From Mucilaginibacter sabulilitoris (GTDB lineage: Bacteria > Bacteroidota > Bacteroidia > Sphingobacteriales > Sphingobacteriaceae): 64,000 nucleotides of DNA. Within the stretch, counting starts at the first letter, position 1. Every line of letters starts with the position of its first letter. Below the pieces are notes generated by a model that made no database searches, was not told the origin of the DNA, and saw nothing but the letters and a program-made list of their open reading frames with translations. This document shows, piece after piece, positions 35,587 to 44,959 of this stretch. A program made the position numbers and the translations under genes. The stretch covers positions 4,650,001 through 4,714,000 of the forward strand of contig NZ_CP139558.1 in NCBI RefSeq assembly GCF_034262375.1. Direction: 5' to 3'.

Positions 35587-35604
35587 TGGCACAAAAATAG
35601 GTTG
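35587..35604 (+). promoter_or_regulatory. Sigma-54-like promoter of the epoxide-hydrolase operon
   Basis: TGGCACAAAAATAGGTTG contains a perfect TGGCAC -24 element with T-A-G at -12 spacing, 40 bases before the ATG at 35644. It agrees with the egtD motif at 16 of 18 positions. Confidence 0.5.
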
Positions 35605-35643
35605 GCAAAAGCAGGACGACTTTAAACTAAATCATTAAAAACC

Positions 35644-36927
35644 ATGAAAAATGCCAGCAAAATTTTCGCAGGTACAATTGTTGCAAGTGTGCTTGTGATG
35701 CAGGGTGCATTAAGCAATGCTCAAAACACAACCGGCAATGCCTCACCAAATGAAGCCATACGACCTTTTCATTTTACCGCCACAGCAAAACAACTTACCG
35801 ATCTTAAAACCCGCATCCTGGCAACACAATGGCCCGAACGCGAAACCGTTAACGATCAAACACAGGGTGTGCAGCTGGCTACCATCCAGGCGCTCGCAAA
35901 TTATTGGGCAAAGGACTATAATTGGCGCAAGTGTGAGTCAAAACTGAATGCCCTGCCACAGTTCATTACCAATATTGATGGGCTCGATATACATTTCATC
36001 CAGGTTCGTTCCAAGAATAAAAATGCTTTGCCCATCATTATTACGCATGGCTGGCCGGGTTCCATCATCGAACAGCTAAAAATTATAGGCCCGCTTACCG
36101 ATCCTACCGCCTATGGCGGAAAAGCAGAAGATGCTTTTGACGTTGTTATTCCATCACTGCCCGGTTATGGTTTTTCGGGCAAACCAACCGCTACCGGCTG
36201 GGATCCGCAGCACATCGCACGGGCATGGACAGTGCTGATGAAACGTCTCGGATATCAGCGGTTTGTAGCACAAGGCGGCGACTGGGGTAATGCGGTTACC
36301 GAACAGATGGCGCTGCAGGCCCCCCCCGAATTGGTTGGCATTCATACCAACATGCCTGCTACCGTTCCGGCCGACGTTGCTAAAGCACTCCAGTTTAACG
36401 AACCGGCACCAGCCAACCTTTCTGCAGATGAGAAACACGCATGGGATCAACTCGACTTTTTCTACAAGCATGGTCTGGGGTATGCTAACGAAATGGCAAA
36501 CCGCCCGCAAACATTGTACGGGATACAGGATTCGCCTGTTGGACTGGCTGCCTGGATGCTTGACCACGACGGAGTCAGTTTGGCGCTCATGACACGCGTT
36601 TTCAATGGTCAGGCTGAAGGTTTAACCCGTGACGATATTCTTGACAATATTACCCTTTACTGGTTAACAGGCACTGCCGTTTCGTCGGCGCGTCTTTATT
36701 GGGAAAGCAAGCTTGCATTCTTTGCGCCAAAAGGCATTACCATACCGGTAGCGGTAAGCGCTTTCCCGGATGAGCTGTATCAGGCCCCGCAAAGTTGGAC
36801 AGAAAAAGCTTACCCAAAGCTTATCCATTATAATAAACTGGACAAAGGCGGGCATTTTGCCGCATGGGAACAGCCAGAACTTTTTGTTGAAGAAATGCGG
36901 GCCAGTTTTAAAACCCTGCGAAACTAA
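35644..36927 (+). CDS. Secreted epoxide hydrolase (EHN - alpha/beta hydrolase)
   Basis: A 427-residue exported enzyme: signal peptide to about residue 27 (...GALSNAQ), an EHN N-terminal domain (IRPFHFTATAKQLTDLKTRI...WPERE), then the alpha/beta-hydrolase core. The oxyanion motif HGWPGS, nucleophile Asp in QGGDWGNAV, and His in KGGHFAAWEQPELF match microsomal-type epoxide hydrolases. The cap has LYWLTGTAVSSARLYWES. It is first of five tightly spaced genes (12-base gap to yceI-like), together suggesting handling of reactive small molecules in the envelope. The true substrate is unknown. Confidence 0.92.
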   Translation: MKNASKIFAGTIVASVLVMQGALSNAQNTTGNASPNEAIRPFHFTATAKQLTDLKTRILATQWPERETVNDQTQGVQLATIQALANYWAKDYNWRKCESKLNALPQFITNIDGLDIHFIQVRSKNKNALPIIITHGWPGSIIEQLKIIGPLTDPTAYGGKAEDAFDVVIPSLPGYGFSGKPTATGWDPQHIARAWTVLMKRLGYQRFVAQGGDWGNAVTEQMALQAPPELVGIHTNMPATVPADVAKALQFNEPAPANLSADEKHAWDQLDFFYKHGLGYANEMANRPQTLYGIQDSPVGLAAWMLDHDGVSLALMTRVFNGQAEGLTRDDILDNITLYWLTGTAVSSARLYWESKLAFFAPKGITIPVAVSAFPDELYQAPQSWTEKAYPKLIHYNKLDKGGHFAAWEQPELFVEEMRASFKTLRN

Positions 36928-36939
36928 AGAGAACCGAAA

Positions 36940-37476
36940 ATGGAAACCAAGAAATTCAAAATCCTGGATACCCAAAGCCGCATTGATTGGGTAGGCAAAA
37001 AGGTAACCGGAGCACACAACGGGACCATAGCTATTAAAGAAGGTGAACTCAGTTTAAATAACGGTAAACTTATTGGCGGTAAATTTATTGTTGATACCTC
37101 TTCTATCAAAATACTTAATGTGCCCGACCCCGCGACCAACGCCCAGCTCTCCGCTCACCTCGCTTCGGGTGATTTCTTCTCTACAGAAAAATATCCCGAA
37201 GCTTCATTAGAGATCACTTCCGTTTCGGGCAACCAGGTTATAGGTGACCTGACCATTAAAGGCACCACTAAGCCAATTGATTTTAATGCAATTGTTAATG
37301 TTAGCGGTGACCAGTTAACCGCAACCGGCAAACTGCTAATTGACCGTACTCTATATGGGATCAGGTTCCGTTCGGGTAATTTTTTTAAAGATCTGGGCGA
37401 TAACCTTATTTACAATGATTTTGAACTGGATATAACCCTGACCGCCAAAGCTGTACAGGAAATTGTTTTATCCTAA
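36940..37476 (+). CDS. YceI-family lipocalin-like protein
   Basis: 178 residues of the YceI fold, a lipocalin-like barrel that binds polyisoprenoid or amide lipids in characterised members. Evidence: SRIDWVGKKVTGAHNGTIAI, FIVDTSSIKI, HLASGDFFSTEKYPEASLEIT and GDLTIKGTTKPIDF. There is no N-terminal signal peptide, so unlike E. coli YceI it is probably cytoplasmic. Second in the operon, 12 bases after the epoxide hydrolase and 11 bases before the tautomerase gene. Confidence 0.92.
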   Translation: METKKFKILDTQSRIDWVGKKVTGAHNGTIAIKEGELSLNNGKLIGGKFIVDTSSIKILNVPDPATNAQLSAHLASGDFFSTEKYPEASLEITSVSGNQVIGDLTIKGTTKPIDFNAIVNVSGDQLTATGKLLIDRTLYGIRFRSGNFFKDLGDNLIYNDFELDITLTAKAVQEIVLS

Positions 37477-37487
37477 AAAACGGACTT

Positions 37488-37709
37488 ATGCCATACGTAA
37501 AAATAGAAATTACCCGTGAAGGTGTAACAAGAGAGCAAAAGCAAATCCTCATCAAAGAGATAACCGATTTGCTCATCCGTACATTGAACAAAGACCCGCA
37601 ACTGATTCATGTGGTAATACAGGAAATTGATCTGGATGACTGGGGTTTTGCGGGTGACCAGGTATCTGAACTAAGAAAAAAGGGTATAACCGCTGAACGG
37701 AAAATATGA
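37488..37709 (+). CDS. 4-oxalocrotonate tautomerase-family protein
   Basis: 73 residues; Met is followed by Pro2 (MPYVKIEITREGVTREQK), the catalytic N-terminal proline after Met removal. IRTLNKDPQLIHVVIQEIDLDDWGFAG is the expected second half of the beta-alpha-beta unit. Acts on enols of small oxo-acids in general; the specific substrate is unknown. It overlaps the next gene by 4 bases. Confidence 0.9.
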   Translation: MPYVKIEITREGVTREQKQILIKEITDLLIRTLNKDPQLIHVVIQEIDLDDWGFAGDQVSELRKKGITAERKI

Positions 37710-38158
37710 AAACGCTTTTATTAATCTCTTTTTTTGCAAGCGCAATGCTGGTATCAAAAGCACAAATTTCAAATCAAATGGAAACTACTCATCAAGATTC
37801 ATCAGCGATTACCCGGGTGCTGGAAGATCGTTATTTTAAAGGGGTTTACGAGGGTGATATCAATATGCTTAAAAACATTTATCATCCCGGCACCCTCTTG
37901 TTTGGAGATGTAAAAGGCCAGCCATATGCCAAAACACTTGATCAGTATCTTGACGGGGTAAAAAACCGGCAAAGCGTGAAAGATTCAGGCAAACCTTTTA
38001 ACGGAACAATCATCTCCATTGAGGTGATCAATTCCATAGCTGTCGCAAAAGTTCATGTTAAAATGTACGATTTTAATTATGATGAGTTTCTTGCTTTTCA
38101 TAAAATCGATGGCCGCTGGTTGATCGTTAATAAAATGATTACCGATGTGGGTAACTAA
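37706..38158 (+). CDS. Secreted NTF2-like (putative lumazine-binding) protein
   Basis: 150 residues with a signal peptide (MKTLLLISFFASAMLVSKAQ) and an NTF2-fold domain: ITRVLEDRYFKGVYEGDINMLKNIYHPGTLLFGDVKG, IISIEVINSIAVAKVHVKMYDFNYDEFLAFHKIDGRWLIVNKM. This matches the putative lumazine-binding family. No enzymatic role can be assigned. Start overlaps the tautomerase stop (ATGA), indicating coupling. Confidence 0.85.
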   Translation: MKTLLLISFFASAMLVSKAQISNQMETTHQDSSAITRVLEDRYFKGVYEGDINMLKNIYHPGTLLFGDVKGQPYAKTLDQYLDGVKNRQSVKDSGKPFNGTIISIEVINSIAVAKVHVKMYDFNYDEFLAFHKIDGRWLIVNKMITDVGN

Positions 38159-38190
38159 TCAAATTCAATAATCGAAGAAACAAAATCATC

Positions 38191-38697
38191 ATGAAAAAGT
38201 CAGTTCAATCAGTGACAATATTATGCTTCATTACTTTGCTGGGTACGGGCTATCTCAATGCCCAGGGATTGCCCAATAAAACCTTTGGTGCCATTTATCA
38301 GGAAAATATTAAGTGGGCGCCATTTCCTGCATTTCCGCCGGAAGCCCGTCTATCCATTTTGGTTGGTAACCCTAAAAATCCTGAACCTTATGTGGTTAGG
38401 GTGAAATTACCCGCAGGTGTGAAGCTTATGCCACACAGGCATCCGGAAGACAGAATATACACGGTTATATCAGGTATATTTTACATTGGTATAGGCACAA
38501 CATTCGACGCAGACAAATTGAAAGCATACCCGCCTGGGAGCGTGATCGTACTACCCGGTAACACACCTCATTTCCATTGGGCAAAATCGGGCGAATATGT
38601 AACACAGGTTACCGCTAACGGCCCCCTCGGCATAAGTTACATCAACCCGGCAGATGACCCGCGAAATAAAAAAAATAAAGTTAAAAGCCGTGATTAA
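38191..38697 (+). CDS. Secreted cupin-domain protein
   Basis: 168 residues with signal peptide (...GTGYLNAQ) and one cupin. Motif 1 is AGVKLMPHRHPEDRIYTVISGIFYIGIG with His and Glu/Asp metal ligands, motif 2 PGSVIVLPGNTPHFHWAKSG. Periplasmic cupins of this length are often of unknown activity. Last of the five-gene run; 33 bases after the NTF2-like gene. Confidence 0.88.
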   Translation: MKKSVQSVTILCFITLLGTGYLNAQGLPNKTFGAIYQENIKWAPFPAFPPEARLSILVGNPKNPEPYVVRVKLPAGVKLMPHRHPEDRIYTVISGIFYIGIGTTFDADKLKAYPPGSVIVLPGNTPHFHWAKSGEYVTQVTANGPLGISYINPADDPRNKKNKVKSRD

Positions 38698-38913
38698 ACA
38701 TACATATATAAAAATTAAAAAGTATATCTCTTATTAAATCATGAAGAACATTTGGCCAGCTTCACAAAATGGAAAAATATTTTTAGAGACGCTCATGGCA
38801 AGAGACAACCTTGATTTAAGCTTAATCTTAACAAGCGCCCTCACCCGTTCATGAAAGCGGCGCATTTTAAACTGTATATATAACTATTTTATAAAATGCT
38901 TCAAATCAAACAT

Positions 38914-39966
38914 ATGCCGGAACAACTTAACTTTAACCGCCGCCACTTTTTAGCTACGGCCGCCATGACCATTGCCGCAGGCCCGCTTGTTATGCTCGGC
39001 TCAGCCGATGCTCAGCCGCATAGTACAGCACCGGCCGAAGCCTGGTCAATTAAGCCCGGTACGAACGCCGCATTTGACGCTATAAAGCAGATCAACGCAG
39101 GCCTCTTAAATGTTGGTTATATTGAAGATGGCCCTGTCAACGGCCAGGTAGTAATACTTTTGCATGGCTGGCCTTATGATATTCACAGCTTTACAGCTGT
39201 TGTACCTTTATTGACATCCAAGGGGTACCGGGTAATTGTACCCTTTCTGCGCGGTTATGGCACAACGCGCTTTCTGTCAGACGCGACCTTTAGAAACGGC
39301 CAGCAAGCGGCTATCGCTCAGGATATTATTTCGTTTATGGATGCACTCAATATTCGAAAGGCTATCATAGCCGGTTTTGACTGGGGCGCGCGTACGGCGG
39401 TGATCATAGCCGCACTCTGGCCTGAACGTTGCAAAGCACTCGTGTCCGTGAGCGGCTATATTATCGTCAATCTAAAAGCCAATACGCAACCGTTGCCGCC
39501 AAAAGCCGAGTTGGGATGGTGGTATCAATATTATTTCGCCACAGCGCGAGGCAAGCTTGGCTACAGCAAAAATTGTAACGAATTTAATAAGCTCATCTGG
39601 AAGATTGCATCGCCGAAATGGAACTTTGATGAAGCAACTTTCGATCGCACGGCAGCATCGTTTACCAACCCCGATCATGTTGCAATCGTGATTCATAACT
39701 ACCGGTGGCGCCTGAGTATAGCTAAAGGTGAGCCAAAATACGACCACCTCGAACAGAGACTTTTTGAAGGGCCGATGATCACTGTACCTGCTATTACCAT
39801 TAGCAGCGATTTTGACGGCGCCGCAGCAGACGGAAAAGCCTACACCCGCAAATTTTCAGGCAAATATTCACACAAGGTACTTAATGGCATCGGTCATAAT
39901 GTGCCGCAGGAAGCTCCGCAAGATTTTGCCAATGCAATTATAGAAGTTGATGGCTATGCCGGATAA
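38914..39966 (+). CDS. Tat-exported alpha/beta hydrolase
   Basis: 350 residues from ATG 38914 (an ATG at 38896 adds six). The N-terminus NRRHFLATAAMTIAAGPLVML is a twin-arginine signal, so it is exported folded. Core motifs: VVILLHGWPYD (oxyanion), AGFDWGARTAVI with Asp as nucleophile, and NGIGHNVPQEAP with the catalytic His. An Asp nucleophile in this class suggests epoxide hydrolase or haloalkane dehalogenase-like activity. The 216-base spacer before it contains no gene. It lies 53 bases before the DJ-1-like gene. Confidence 0.9.
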   Translation: MPEQLNFNRRHFLATAAMTIAAGPLVMLGSADAQPHSTAPAEAWSIKPGTNAAFDAIKQINAGLLNVGYIEDGPVNGQVVILLHGWPYDIHSFTAVVPLLTSKGYRVIVPFLRGYGTTRFLSDATFRNGQQAAIAQDIISFMDALNIRKAIIAGFDWGARTAVIIAALWPERCKALVSVSGYIIVNLKANTQPLPPKAELGWWYQYYFATARGKLGYSKNCNEFNKLIWKIASPKWNFDEATFDRTAASFTNPDHVAIVIHNYRWRLSIAKGEPKYDHLEQRLFEGPMITVPAITISSDFDGAAADGKAYTRKFSGKYSHKVLNGIGHNVPQEAPQDFANAIIEVDGYAG

Positions 39967-40019
39967 CGTAGTCAGAAAAATTTAAACTAAACAATGTGTT
40001 CAAACTAAAATATAAAATT

Positions 40020-40712
40020 ATGAAAATCAACAAAATTCTTTTCGTTGTTACTTCTCACGATGAATTGGGTAACACCGGCAAAAAAACAGGTTTGTGGATT
40101 GAGGAATTTGCCGCTCCTTATTATACTTTTCACGATATGGGTAAAGAAATTATTATCGCCTCGCCAAAAGGAGGTCAGGCGCCTATTGATCCTAAAAGTG
40201 ATCTGCCTGAGAATAAAACTGAGGCTACCAAAAGATATTACAGTGATAAGGCAACACAAGACAGGCTTAGCAATACGGTAAAATTGACCGCTGTTTCAGC
40301 GGGCGACTTCGACGCGATTTTCTATCCCGGTGGTCACGGCCCAATGTGGGATCTTGCCGAAGATAGAAATTCTGCAAAGCTTATTGAAGCTTTTTACTTT
40401 AACGGAAAACCGGTTACCCTCGTTTGTCACGCACCGGCGGCTTTGAAGTATGCCAGGAGGCCTGATGGTTTGTGGCTAATAGAAGGAAAAAGGGTAACTG
40501 CTTTCACCAACACGGAAGAAGAAACAGCTCAGCTTACACATGTAGTACCTTTCTTGCTGGAAGACATGCTAAAGCAAAGAGGCGCCCAATTTCAAAAAGG
40601 AGAAGACTGGAAGCCGTTTGTAACCCGCGATGGGCTGCTGATCACGGGGCAAAATCCAGCCTCCTCTATTTTAGCGGCTCATACCTTATTAGACTATTCA
40701 GAACGGATGTAA
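40020..40712 (+). CDS. DJ-1/PfpI (type 1 glutamine amidotransferase-like) protein, Hsp31-like
   Basis: 230 residues from ATG 40020; the frame to 39996 would add eight. Features are ILFVVTSHDELGNTGKKTGLWIEEFAAPYY, the Glu-bearing loop with FYPGGHGPMWDL, and the nucleophile elbow VTLVCHAPAAL with Cys followed by His. This subgroup includes Hsp31/HchA-like proteins with glutathione-independent glyoxalase or chaperone activity. Context with reductases and hydrolases fits carbonyl stress defence. Confidence 0.9.
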   Translation: MKINKILFVVTSHDELGNTGKKTGLWIEEFAAPYYTFHDMGKEIIIASPKGGQAPIDPKSDLPENKTEATKRYYSDKATQDRLSNTVKLTAVSAGDFDAIFYPGGHGPMWDLAEDRNSAKLIEAFYFNGKPVTLVCHAPAALKYARRPDGLWLIEGKRVTAFTNTEEETAQLTHVVPFLLEDMLKQRGAQFQKGEDWKPFVTRDGLLITGQNPASSILAAHTLLDYSERM

Positions 40713-41281
40713 TTATGCTAAGGATAACAGCTCGAACGATTAAGCCTTGTGACAAATTTTGTGGTTCACAGCTATGACCATATGAAGTAAAGTTGTCCGG
40801 GCTTTCTCTTTTAACTTTATTTCCTTCCTGAAATGGAACATTTCTTGACACTGATTTTTTCAAAACGCCGGCACACTTAATCTGAAGAGCGGGCAACCGC
40901 TTAGCGCTATCGCGCTTAAGGTGTCATGCTCTCTACTTCCGGATATTGATTTGGTTTGTGCGAAAAAATATAATGTATGCGGTCGGGTTCCTTAAAACTT
41001 GATCGCGTATGTCAGCGGTTTGCTCCCCCCATTTCCAAAGCAAACTATTTTCCTTTAGGTAATCAGCACAAAATGCTCACTTTGCGCGCTATGCATTGTT
41101 GCAGCGTCTCCGTACAAACAGACATGGTTTTTTCATGCGGGCTAGCAAAGGCTGTGATTGAGCGCCTGCCGTCCCTAAAAAATCCGGTGCCACATCTCTG
41201 AATGTTCCCCTGAACTCTCCCGTCAAGCCAACCAACGATAAATAAGCACCCTAACCACCACGGCCAAACACGGGTTTGAGC
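40713..41281. other. Intergenic between convergent transcripts
   Basis: 569 bases without a supported gene. TTAGCGC and GCGCTTAA around 40902-40920 form a short stem that could end one of the convergent transcripts. Unlike the neighbouring spacers, this one is not especially AT-rich, and it may contain decayed sequence, but no family is recognisable in any frame. Confidence 0.35.
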
Positions 41282-42883
41282 TTATAACTTAAAAGTAATG
41301 GGTCCGATATCCTTCACTTTCACGCGCAGCTCACCATCCACAAAACACATCAGCCCCCTCCCCCTTCCGTACTTTGTACCGAACCGGTCAAACATAATGG
41401 TTAGTGTTTTCCCGTGGTAAGAAATATTGTCTAAACAAAACCAGTCCCATACCCGATCAGGTATCAATGGATTGATCATTACGATATTGTTGCGTTGAGG
41501 TCTTAAACCAATAACCCCGGTAATGACCAGGTCGCAAAATGAAGAATGGTTATAATCTTTCCCACGTTCCGCACCACCATTGTTCTTTTGCCACCCCCGT
41601 TCTTTCAATATGGTCCTGGAAATCCAATCGCCGGTATAAGGGTTAATTACTTCATCTATCCATGGCAAAACACATCCGCCGTCGTTAGTTCTCCGCTGCG
41701 CATGAGCGTAGATCAGCATTTGTTTAAAATAATCCGTTTTGGTAATTACAGATTGCGGATAGTTATTTAATATATTGGCCATGGCGGTAAGCGTAACTGA
41801 AGTTGAAAAGGGCCAGCTCGGCCCGTTCCATTTACATTCGTGCCCGGTGTAGGATATTTCAAATCCAGGGTCACTTTGTTCAGCAGTGGTCAAACCATAA
41901 GGTGCAAAAAAGCCGCTGTCAGACTTGATAAATCGCCAGGCCTGTTCATAGCCCTTGCCTGCCGGCGGCAGGTTAAAATACCAGGGCGTATAACCGAGAA
42001 GTTCCCTGACATCAACAAGTCTGTTATTTCCGGAGGGTAATGTTTTGAAAAAAGTAGCGTTCTTGTCCCATAACTTGCTTAATGTGGCCATTTTAATCGT
42101 ATCAGCCTTTTTGAAAAACAAATCTGTTGTCCGCTTATCCTTTTTCAGGCCTGCAATACGGGCAATGGCTATGGCATCGCCATACATGTATGCGTTAATA
42201 GTGGGACGTTTACCATTACCTCCTATTGAAATTTCCATGCCATCCCGGTTATCTGCCTGACTAAAAAGCCCGTCAGAATTCTTTCCAACAAAAAATTGAT
42301 CCTGGTAAAGCCAGCCCTTTTCCCACCCGGCATAATTAGCTGTTAAATCGGGTAAAAGACCGGTAATAAATTGATCATCAGGATTTACCTCATTATTAGC
42401 CCACAGTGCATCTGCAATCCAGAAACTATAGCTTCTTACCGGCCCACCTTTACGAAGCCAGAAAGTGGCATAATCCTTCATATATCTGTTATTCTTTAAC
42501 CACCTGCCCTCGTATATATGCTGAGCGGCAGCGCAGCTGATCGCGTTATACTTTCCGGCCCAGCTTACATCCGGAAGAAATTCGGTGATGATAAACCCAT
42601 CAGGAGTTTGTTTAATGTGCTTACGGAAAGTCCACCAGCGAAAATAGTAGGTAAGCTCCAGGCTCTTATCGGGGCAATCTAAAAGCGGCACATTTGACTT
42701 CATAAATGTCCAGGCCGAATCATTGGGAAAATAGCCCTTGTATAATTCCGCATCATCTTTATTGAATTGATCAATATATGTTTTAAAGCTATCGGCATTC
42801 AGGATAAAATGGCTTTGCGCTGCAAGCTTAAAAAAGGCTGCTGACAGAAAACATAAAAGGGCTATTTTCTTTTTCATCATCAT
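41282..42883 (-). CDS. Secreted MGH1-type glycoside hydrolase
   Basis: 533 residues from ATG 42883 (two more ATGs follow directly), with a signal peptide (MMMKKKIALLCFLSAAFFKLAAQ). The body is an (alpha/alpha)6-barrel of the mannosylglycerate-hydrolase/GH63 type: FLPDVSWAGKYNAISCAAAQHIYEGRW, GMEISIGGNGKRPTINAYMYGDA, TGHECKWNGPSWPFSTS, and KDYNHSSFCDLVITGVIGLRP. Last gene of the nine-gene PUL operon, 2 bases after the GH127-like gene. The linkage it cleaves is not deducible; by context a side chain of an arabinofuranosyl glycan. Confidence 0.82.
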   Translation of the reverse strand: MMMKKKIALLCFLSAAFFKLAAQSHFILNADSFKTYIDQFNKDDAELYKGYFPNDSAWTFMKSNVPLLDCPDKSLELTYYFRWWTFRKHIKQTPDGFIITEFLPDVSWAGKYNAISCAAAQHIYEGRWLKNNRYMKDYATFWLRKGGPVRSYSFWIADALWANNEVNPDDQFITGLLPDLTANYAGWEKGWLYQDQFFVGKNSDGLFSQADNRDGMEISIGGNGKRPTINAYMYGDAIAIARIAGLKKDKRTTDLFFKKADTIKMATLSKLWDKNATFFKTLPSGNNRLVDVRELLGYTPWYFNLPPAGKGYEQAWRFIKSDSGFFAPYGLTTAEQSDPGFEISYTGHECKWNGPSWPFSTSVTLTAMANILNNYPQSVITKTDYFKQMLIYAHAQRRTNDGGCVLPWIDEVINPYTGDWISRTILKERGWQKNNGGAERGKDYNHSSFCDLVITGVIGLRPQRNNIVMINPLIPDRVWDWFCLDNISYHGKTLTIMFDRFGTKYGRGRGLMCFVDGELRVKVKDIGPITFKL

Positions 42884-42885
42884 AC

Positions 42886-44913
42886 TTAGCGGCCGGTTAC
42901 AGGAAACTGGGAAATCCGTAATTGGGTACAACCATACGGAACCAGGGTAATTTCCTCTTCTTTTCCAGTCTCCAGGCCATAAGTGATGCTATAGGGAATC
43001 GGGCCCGTCATCTCATTGTATAATTGCCATGAGGGCACGCGCCTCGCTTTTGTAGTGATTGTAACCGGCACGTTGCTCATCGTCCATGGATAATCAGTTA
43101 CTTTACCGCTCTTTTGTACCAAATAGTCTTTGTTTAATTTGTCGGTATCCGGTTTAATTAAAGCATAATTCCATGGGGTGGTAGGCCGGATTTCGTCATA
43201 AGCGCTACCATAGTCAATAGAATCTCTGTCATTTTTTACGTGTGTTACCGCTTCACCTATTTTAAGTGCATAAGTTATAGGACCGCGCTCAATGGACACA
43301 GCGTTCTCGTGCCAGGTATTTTTAAAAACATGCATAGGAAGATGCAATTCTACTACATCACCGGTTTTCCATTCGCGTTGTATTTTGATGATCTGTCCGC
43401 CATTAGCTTGCTGTATTACTTTGCCATTTAATTTGACCGAGGCTTGTGTACACCATTGAGGCACGCGCAAATGCAGCGGAAATGACACAGGGTTGTTCTT
43501 TTTCCCCGTACTTAGTGTGAATTTGATACCGTCGTCAAAAGGGTAGTTAGTTTCTTCCTTAAGTGATACCTGGCTGCCATCGGCCACATAAGCGGTTACC
43601 TCGTTGGGCGAATATACCAATGCCGCCAGCCCTTTGTCGGCTGTTGCATACCAAAGGCTTTGGGTAAATTTTGGCCAGCCCTGGTGCATATTTGATGTAC
43701 AACAAGGATAACCAGTAAGTAACCCGTAACAAACATCGGTTCCGCTATGATTCACATCAAAATTACGGGTATGACGCGTAAGCATCACCTGGTTGGCTTG
43801 CTGAAAATACTGGCGGTCAGTCAGGTTTTGTGCCACCTGTGCCGGTAAAGCGTTAAAGGCTATTTTTTCAAGCCGGTCCGCATAACTTACATCTCCGGTA
43901 ACCGCCAATGTACTTTCCAGCGTAAACATCATCTCTACAGCAGTACATAGCTCCGAGCCTTGTGTAGGATCGTTCCCATGCAGGGCCTCGTCCCCCCCAA
44001 AAAGCCCGTGGGCCATTTCATCATATTTACGCAGATCTGCATATCCCTTCACGGTAGCATCCCAATATTTCTGCTCAGGATGCTGCTGATAATAAATAAT
44101 GGGTTCTTTCATACCCTGCGCTAAATTTACGCCATGTATACTACCCGCCTGTGATAGCAATGGCGTATTCAAAAAAGCACCGGCAAAATCAAAAGTTTGC
44201 TGATGCAACAGGTCACCCAGATCAAGCAGGAACTTGTCGCCTGTAATATTATAAAGCCAATAAACCACCATCAGGTTATCGCCGGCACGGTAACGCGCCC
44301 AAAAAGACCAGTGGTCAAGCGGATGTTCGGGCAGTTCTTTTAATTGATATTTAAAATAGTTGGTCATCAAACCGATCACCCGCTTATCGCCGGTTGCACT
44401 GTAATATTGCTTAAGTATTTTAAGCATCACCATTTTGGGCCACCAATCGCGGCTGTTGTCGCGTTGTAAACCAGGTTCCGTGCCATAATCTTTAGCCGGA
44501 CCGAAATACCCATCAGGCTGCTGGCTTTTAATAGCCCACTCCACCCAGGGTTTTGTTTTTGCTATTAATTCCCGATCATTCAGGATATAAGCCAGCGGTA
44601 AGAGCCCGTCTATCCAGTAGGGCCCCCGTTCCCATTGGTCACCATCCCCGCCAAGCCAGCCATTCCGTTTGTTCATGACCAACGGATATAACTTATCCAG
44701 GTTGCCGGTCGCGCCATTTTTCTGCCGTACAAGCATTTCCTTTAACCAGCCTTGTGGTTTGATAGCGCCCAAAGGCAATTCCATGTAGGGGTTTTGTCTT
44801 AAAGGCGCCCGGTTGTTGAGATAAACAACCGGTTGGTTTTTGGCGCCGGTTTGTCCATAGGTATAAGCGGATGCTGCCAGAAAAACAATAAATAAGCTAA
44901 TTTTCATGTTCAT
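42886..44913 (-). CDS. Secreted GH127-like beta-L-arabinofuranosidase-domain protein
   Basis: 675 residues, signal peptide MNMKISLFIVFLAASAYTYGQ. It carries the (alpha/alpha)6 GH127-type domain with a zinc-thiolate site: Glu and Cys in GSELCTAVEM and the adjacent Cys pair in GYPCCTSNMHQ, corresponding to the Glu/Cys ligands and Cys nucleophile of HypBA1. C-terminal beta-domains follow (LHLRVPQWCTQASVKLNGK; SIERGPITYAL). It is diverged from the GH127 at 49220-51211, so it probably has a different aglycone or a neighbouring specificity. Transcribed between the carbamoyltransferase (47-base gap) and the MGH1-type enzyme. Confidence 0.85.
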   Translation of the reverse strand: MNMKISLFIVFLAASAYTYGQTGAKNQPVVYLNNRAPLRQNPYMELPLGAIKPQGWLKEMLVRQKNGATGNLDKLYPLVMNKRNGWLGGDGDQWERGPYWIDGLLPLAYILNDRELIAKTKPWVEWAIKSQQPDGYFGPAKDYGTEPGLQRDNSRDWWPKMVMLKILKQYYSATGDKRVIGLMTNYFKYQLKELPEHPLDHWSFWARYRAGDNLMVVYWLYNITGDKFLLDLGDLLHQQTFDFAGAFLNTPLLSQAGSIHGVNLAQGMKEPIIYYQQHPEQKYWDATVKGYADLRKYDEMAHGLFGGDEALHGNDPTQGSELCTAVEMMFTLESTLAVTGDVSYADRLEKIAFNALPAQVAQNLTDRQYFQQANQVMLTRHTRNFDVNHSGTDVCYGLLTGYPCCTSNMHQGWPKFTQSLWYATADKGLAALVYSPNEVTAYVADGSQVSLKEETNYPFDDGIKFTLSTGKKNNPVSFPLHLRVPQWCTQASVKLNGKVIQQANGGQIIKIQREWKTGDVVELHLPMHVFKNTWHENAVSIERGPITYALKIGEAVTHVKNDRDSIDYGSAYDEIRPTTPWNYALIKPDTDKLNKDYLVQKSGKVTDYPWTMSNVPVTITTKARRVPSWQLYNEMTGPIPYSITYGLETGKEEEITLVPYGCTQLRISQFPVTGR

Positions 44914-44959
44914 AGTATTTGTTTTAATTGAAATAATTGGACTGCCAAAGCGCGCCTGT

